Both the position numbers and the translations under genes were made by a program. 64,000 nt of DNA, from the NCBI GenBank assembly GCA_015499995.1, contig JADNRV010000134.1:82847-146846 (forward strand), in the 5' to 3' direction. Position 1 is the first letter of the stretch; each line of letters begins with the position of its first letter. Below the pieces are notes generated by a model. It did not search any database. It was given only the letters and a program-made list of their open reading frames with translations, and was not told where the DNA came from. This document shows positions 58,301 to 64,000 of this stretch, one piece after another. This DNA comes from Flammula alnicola (Eukaryota; Basidiomycota; Agaricomycetes; Agaricales; Strophariaceae).

Positions 58301-61300
58301 CGGTCGTGCTGCTGCTGCTTCTTCCACCGAGTCGCTGTCGCCGTATCGTCGTGTCCGCGCAGCCAACGGAATAAGGACAGCGACGACGACCATTCCACGG
58401 TCGTCGTCATCTCGTCGTCTTGCCTGTGGATTGGGTAAGTGAAGGGATGGAGAGAGGAAGAACATAAAACGAATCGAGTCATACGACTCGATTCGTTGCG
58501 CACCGGGCGGGTCTCCCTCTACCAGGGTCTCCCCTCGCGTCTTCTCACCCGCACCTCCTTTCGATTCGCTTGGACACCCAAGTAGTGGCAGTGGGAGGAG
58601 AAGGAGTGGCGTGGCGTGGCCGGATGGTTCAGCGAGCGAAGACGAAAGTGGAAGACTTTCAAGTTGGGCGTCCAACGATGTTAATCGTGGTTCAAGCGGA
58701 CCTTGAAATCCCGGACCGCTCGATTTCCGGTGCTTTCTGGTCGTCGAGGACAAGCGTCAACGCAGTCACGTAGTTCTAGGAGCTTTGAGAGCTCGATATA
58801 TCATTAGAAATTATGTATTTAAATCAAATTAACCATAACTTATTCTGAATCTCTAAATATGCTAGCCTACACGGATGAAATACAGGCGCATATGCACAGG
58901 GGTGGTGATTTCGGGCGCTTGAAATCAAAAACGCTACAGGTAGCCTCCTCGAGGCCTCATAAATTTAAAATAACATCTGAGATATTTTATATGCGTCCGT
59001 TTAAAGTGTTCTAGATACTTTAAGAAGTTCCAAGAAAATGTGGAGGGACGGAAACTTGAAATGACATGGAGAAGGTTGGATTGCTTTAAGATTTCTTACC
59101 GTTTCATGCATAACTTGACCGCAAAGTGTATAGCATTAGATATATCTTTACCTTGTCCAAATAAATTTTAGAACTATCATTCTATTTACTATTTCTAGTG
59201 AATTAAACACTTTTCAAGCATTTCAAGATAGTTCTCGTGGTCCTACAGGCAAGATAGAGAACTCGAAATGTCCGTTAATCACCTCGCGCCGCAATCGACG
59301 GATCGGAGTCTGACCGGTCCGAGTGTACCAGCCAATCACATCACTCTCGGCAAACGCCGGATAACCATCAACGACGTTGCATCGTCGTTGATGGTTATCT
59401 CCAACCACCACCAGCACCCTCCTTCACCTCTCCCTCATCCACCCCGCCCCACGAAGGCTCAAAAAAAAGGTACTTTTATAAATTGATATTCCTTATATTC
59501 ATTTGCTAACTAATTTAACCCACCATCTAGGATCCTACGACACGACCAAACCTGCGGGATGCCGGGTGCCCCTCTCCCTCGTTGAGGTAATGTGGGCCGG
59601 CTCTGGAAGGAGATGGGAGGGAGATGAGGGGTAAGGACACGAGGGGAGACCCTGGTAGAGGGAGACCCACCCGGTGCGTAACGAATCGAGTCGTATGACT
59701 CGATTCGTTTTCTGTTGTTTTTTTTCCTGTCTCCATCCCTTCACTTACCAAATCCACAGGCAAGATGACGAGATGACGGCGACCGTGGAATGGTCGTCGT
59801 CTCTGCCCTTATTCCGTTAGCTGCGCGGACACGACGATGCGGCGACGGCGACGGTGATTCGGTGGAAGCAGCAGCAGCAGCAGCACGACCGCTGCTGCTG
59901 CTCGTACACGGCGACGACGTCGAGGTGAGAGGAGCGGCACAACGATGGCTGCCGCTTGGATACGACGACCACGACGGCGAGGTGGGAGCAGCGCAGCACG
60001 ACGGTTGCTGCTGCTCAGGTACGTCGACGACGGCGGACGGCAGCGGCAGCAGCACGACGGCTGCTGCTGGGATGACGATCACGAGGTGGGAGCAGCAGCA
60101 GCGATCGTGCTGCTGCTGCTCGTATACGGCGAGGACGACAACGTGGGTGCAGCGGCAGCAGCCCAACCGGTGCTGCTGCTGCTGGGATACGGCGACGACG
60201 ACGGGGAAACAGCAGCACCACGAGCAGTGCTGCTGCTGGTATACGAGTACGATGATGACGACGACGACGAGGGCGGAGCAGCAGCACGATCGGTGCTGCT
60301 GCTCGTACACGGACACGACTACGATGACGAGAAGAGCGGAGCAGCAGCAGCTGCTCGTATACGGCGACGGCGACAAGGTGGGAGCAGCAGCAATGGCGCT
60401 GCCGCTGCTCGGATATGGTGACGACCACGAGGAGCAGCAGCAGCGCCTATTGATGCTGCTCAGATACGGTTATGGCGGCGAGGTGGGAGGAGCAAGGGCG
60501 GCAGCAGCGATGTGACGACCAGGAGGAGAACGAGGACGAGCAGCAGCAGGAGAGGCAGCGACGTGCGTTACTCACGTCGATATGCGCCCTCCTTGTTCTG
60601 TTATCTTCGTTTCACTCCTGTGTCTTATTTTATTTGTTGTATATCTTATGTCCAGTACATATTATATTTCAAATATATTCAATGTTTTCTATTTAATCGT
60701 TTTTACCTGAAGTTTTTGAGCATAGACGACAGCTGGCCAAATGAACCGTGCCTATTTTTAAGCAGGCAGCAGCGTGGGATTAATACAAAGTATCTAATCT
60801 ATAGATAACGAAATCAGGCGCCGAGGCACGAGCGTCTGCATCTAAAAATATGTAGCTAGGGCGCTTTCTAGCTATCTAATCTATAGATAACGAACCAGGC
60901 ACAAGGAATTACATTCTAAAAATATCACAATGGCGCTTTCCATCTAATTTTAGAATGTCATCCAAAGTCATCCTTCTCAATCCACCCATCCCCGCCCCCC
61001 GTGAGGTGCGCAAAGGGCGGCAACGGGTAGCAATATATTATCAGACCCTATTAGAATTTTTGCCCTGCCCGAAACCATCCCTAACGACGAGCACAAGCCA
61101 AAATATAATCCCGAGCATTAAATCCTGCATTGTTGACATCTATTTACTATCAGCCCCGCCCTAATTGGGAGTGTCATCCAAAGCCAAGCGCCCCAATCCA
61201 CCCATTCCCGCCCCCCCGCAGGCGCGGAAACACCCAGGATAGGTCAGAATATATTTATAGACTGCAAAAGATTTTTTCCACGCCCGAAAGCGGCCCCAAT

Positions 61301-63972
61301 AATGAGCAGCAGCCCCGCCCCAAACCGCATCGGAACAGGCATGGCATTAAAAATAGATTGAAAGTGCCCAAATTTAAAAATAGATTTCCAGGAACAATGA
61401 TGTCACAGAAATGATGCTCTCCCGGAAATACCAGTTATTTTTAGAACGTCATCCAAAGTCATCCTTTCAAATCCACCCCGTCCCGCCCCCCATAGGGCGC
61501 GCATATGACGGATTTGGATAGAGAAAAATCAGGGCTACGCAATGGTATTTTTCCCCCACCCAAAACCGCCCGCGACGATGAGCAGCACCCAAAATACATC
61601 CCCGGACATCAATTCCTGCATTGTTGACATGTATTTACTCTCACCCGCCCCCAGCAGCAGCTGTATATGCTGCCCCGGCACCCCGGCAGCCTTTTAAAAG
61701 TGTCTTGCATGGCCTTAGGCCACGGCCTAAGCGGCCCAAACCCGCTATAGATGTATCACGTAGTTAGCCCACAGCCTAGGAATCATACATAATTCTAGCT
61801 TACAAGGCTGATCCAATCAACAAATGTCCAACTCGTGGTGCGGCTGCTCCTCCTGCATGGACCTATGACCCTCGCCCGGTTTATAACCCAGATTTACAAG
61901 AAGAGGTTTTTGAACCATCTCGAGATGTACAGGATGCTGACGAGGGCCAGAATGACCAACATCAGCAGCTTGGCCACATTCCTGGGGGGCCTTCTGATCA
62001 TCCAGAACCTGAAAATCAGGTTCTGTCTTCGCCGGGGTACCACTTTGTCCTGGATCTCGCTATGGCATGTAGGACATTCATCTTCGATCCTGCCAATGAC
62101 ATGAACCCGATTGCTCAAATATTCAAGGCGCTCAAGACCGGCCACAATGATTCTGGAGATGGTAGCAGGCACTCTAGACTGGTATCTATCATGTCTGTTG
62201 ACAGTCTAGAAAATATCGCCAGCCGTTGTTTTATGGCTGAGGAAAATGTTGCTGTTACGGATTTCGTGTTCATGGTCAATGCGATCCAGCTTCGATGCAA
62301 GGTCATCAGGTCAGTTTTATTGAGCTATCTCTACAATTTACTCTGAATGAATTTGATATCTAGCACTTGCAAGAGTACGAGAAAGAAGAAGACAGCCATT
62401 CTCGATGCCATCCAGAGTGAAAGGAGTACTCGAACCTTGGCAAGATATGTATCTGATGCCGCCAAATTCTGTCTATTGGCAGGTGGGGGTAAGTTCTTTT
62501 AATTCCTGAATTTTGTTAACTTATTGACTGTTTTCTAGCCTCTTTCTTTATCTTGGCTATAGCTGCTGCAGCGAATCTTCGATCAAATATTCGAAATCTC
62601 ACTCACGATATTATTCTGAGAATTAATTATCTATTGAGATGTCCCAATCCTGGTACGTTTTTTATTCTATTTGTGATACTCTAAATAAACACCAATTCTA
62701 GACCACACTCTTGGAAAACTCGTCATTCAGGATATAATTCCTGTGATTGCATTGTCGAGGACACAATTTCGTGTGGCTTTTTCAACGATGTTCACCCAAG
62801 AGCTTCTCATCAGCCGAGGAGTTCTTCCTGAAATAGAGGCTGGCGACTTGCAGCGGTCCGATGAATTTTTCAACTCAATAACCTATAAGTAAGACATCCT
62901 TTTCTTAACATTTCATTCTATTAACGAATTTCTATAGTGCCTTCATCAAACGTCGCTGCATACGCACCTGGGCTAGCTGCTACTCTCCTTTAGAGGGTTT
63001 GGTTCCAGTCATACCATATTATCTGATAAACCATTCTGTCTTATCTTCGACCCCAACATCTACTCAAGACCCGCCAAACATTAATCATACGTCAGTGGAT
63101 GACATTCCTTCCCCGCTCTCCAGCCTGGATGATGATGAAGACCTCAACTTTAATTCTCAATCCAAAGACGCCTCCAATACCAACCTGTACACTATCAAGA
63201 CCAACTACAATCCCTCTCTGGATCGTAATATGAAAACAGAATATAAAGACAAGACAGACAAGACAGCTAGCTATACATTTACGCAGAAGGAGAGAAAATT
63301 TGCAAGCTTGGCTGACAATTGTGATTCATTGCTGGATATTACCACCAAAGTCAGTCGTCTTTGAGCTCTTCTTTTCTATTTCTGATATTGTTTCTTGATA
63401 GCTTCGAAAACAGCTGCATCTTGGAAAGAAAACCAGAGGTCGTTACTTGAATATCACTCATGATAACTTAAACGGGTACGTCTTAATTCCTTGTTAATTT
63501 ATAAAAATTAGACTCAACTTTTTTCCTATCAGAAAGCGCCTCCGTGTTAATGATATTAATGACAACATTATATTGTTGGTCTGTCCAGATCTACCTCAAC
63601 ACTTGCGTGATCGCCTTTTGGCATCTTTAAAGGCAGCTTGTCCGAACTACATGAAATGGACCGACTCTGAAGCCCTCAAAGAATTCTATCGCTTTCTGGC
63701 TCTGCATTTCGCATGGTGGAACCGCTATACTGCAAGTGTATGTTTGCTTTATTTTATTTCAGATATCTTGTTAAGACTTAGATACGTTTGTTTCTTAGGG
63801 GAAAGGCGCTCCTTCCAATGTTGATCCAGCAACTTTGAGAAAGGAGGGCCTTAGGCGACCCAATACCTCAATGTTTACTCCTCACACCTCCAAGGAGTTC
63901 CAACTACACATGGAGGAGTACAAGTGTTTGGAAGAATGCTTCCAAGATGTCTTTGATTGGATCAACAAAACG
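55354..63972 (+). CDS. multi-exon gene with RG-repeat linker, split by a 5.4-kb element; 3-prime end outside
   Basis: Likely first exons are 55354-55491 (MAHDLLNPCELRGLILLLNN) and 55541-55606. The next exon (from about 55640) has an unresolved frame join. It encodes a Ser/Pro-rich region, GADGDAGADNDAG repeats and an RGRG tract, then TAG at 56332. The element 56346-61790 follows. Reading directly across it restores the same frame. Later exons splice perfectly: 61791-62309, 62364-62488, 62539-62652, 62702-62888, 62938-63349, 63402-63475, 63533-63737 and 63799-63972. They contain LARYVSDAAKFCLLAGG, a hydrophobic FFILAIAAAANL, ALKEFYRFLALHFAWWNRY and, at the edge, CLEECFQDVFDWINKT. The last motif reminds me of the region before the dioxygenase domain in transposon-linked fungal TET/JBP proteins, but that domain would lie outside the window. 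Function is unproven. Confidence 0.5.
57628..58010. repeat. 108-bp tandem repeat of CAG/CTG-rich units
   Basis: The landmark CTCCCGC recurs at 57628, 57736, 57844 and 57952, a constant 108-bp spacing. Units are near-identical and contain CTGCTGCTG and GACGACGAGGACGAGCAG blocks. Since 108 is a multiple of 3, several frames remain open and translate to low-complexity runs. Confidence 0.9.
59360..59399. repeat. 17-bp palindrome in the centre of the foldback element
   Basis: GATAACCATCAACGACG and its exact complement are separated by TTGCAT. It lies near the axis of symmetry of the large foldback element but is a separate, smaller hairpin. Confidence 0.8.
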
Positions 63973-64000
63973 GTAAGTTCGACTTTGTTTTTAATTAATT

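Larger units (their letters stand above)
56346..61790. mobile_element. giant foldback element with trinucleotide-repeat arms (5445 bp)
   Basis: The outermost ~90 bases (ATGTATGATTCCTAGG... through GCGGGTTTGGGCCGCTTAGG) are repeated inverted at the right end with few differences. The symmetry continues inward: a subterminal ~220-bp unit around the motif CAACAATGCAGGAA, a block with ATCTATAGATTAGATA, long CAG/CTG-rich blocks (57290-58440 and 59800-60560), and AACGAATCGAGTC hairpins with an adjoining CCCTCTACCAGGGTCTCCCC. Arms are about 2.2 kb each and the unique centre about 1.1 kb. No target duplication is evident and no transposase is encoded; the long open frames in the arms come from repeat structure. 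It lies inside an exon. Confidence 0.75.

Noticed and set aside
57114..58438. Long open frames on both strands in the CAG/CTG-rich arms (up to 321 codons)
   Set aside because: They are open in several frames at once because of the triplet and 108-bp repeat structure, and they encode only low-complexity runs. They are not credible genes.
59790..60515. 241-codon ORF in the right arm of the foldback element
   Set aside because: Same repeat-derived openness as in the left arm; no domain and no codon bias.
1..64000. CRISPR arrays or prokaryotic-style operons
   Set aside because: No regularly spaced direct repeats with unique spacers; gene structure is eukaryotic with introns. The 108-bp tandem repeat has no spacers.

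Overview
The window looks like a transposon-rich chromosome segment of a filamentous basidiomycete, most likely an agaricomycete. The evidence is short spliceosomal introns of about 50 bases with GT..AG ends, basidiomycete-style F-box/LRR proteins, a Ty1/copia element with a fungal-type gag, and fragments of typical fungal host genes. I saw no rRNA, tRNA or CRISPR array. The strain or species cannot be named from this sequence.

Layout. 0-3 kb: a small ORF split by a hAT-type MITE, then a 1.1-kb non-autonomous transposon that shares its ends with a much larger element at 14.9-28.0 kb. 3-8.6 kb: a decayed spliced gene, a TA-flanked foldback MITE, and an F-box/LRR fragment cut by a second hAT-like element. 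9.5-10.4 kb: an apparently intact two-exon gene with a CaaX-like C-terminus. 11.6-13.7 kb: a non-coding region with inverted-repeat ends. 14.9-28.0 kb: the main feature, a DNA transposon with 18-bp inverted termini and 7-bp target duplications. It encodes a coiled-coil, DDE-like transposase and carries a nested 6.8-kb copia element, itself split by a 1.2-kb hAT MITE; a second insertion interrupts the transposase farther upstream.

28-55 kb is a graveyard of host-gene pieces that keep their introns: an amino-acid permease, an importin-5-like karyopherin, two F-box proteins, an Aleuria-type fucose lectin, a class-II DAHP synthase, an isoprenoid-synthase-like fragment, a copia gag/pol remnant and a CHD1-type chromatin remodeller. 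Because introns are kept, these look like DNA-level duplications, not retrocopies. One small gene at 40.1-40.6 kb looks intact and shows a recent tandem duplication of an exon-intron unit.

55.3 kb to the right edge holds a multi-exon gene split by a 5.4-kb, nearly palindromic element full of CAG/CTG-type repeats. The exons right of the insertion splice cleanly and run off the window.

A mutational theme links the regions. Premature stops in the copia element and in several host pseudogenes are mostly TGA where CGA (Arg) would restore the protein, and the two copia LTRs differ only by C/T-type transitions, six of seven at CpG. This fits deamination of methylated CpG, or a RIP-like process, acting on repeated DNA.
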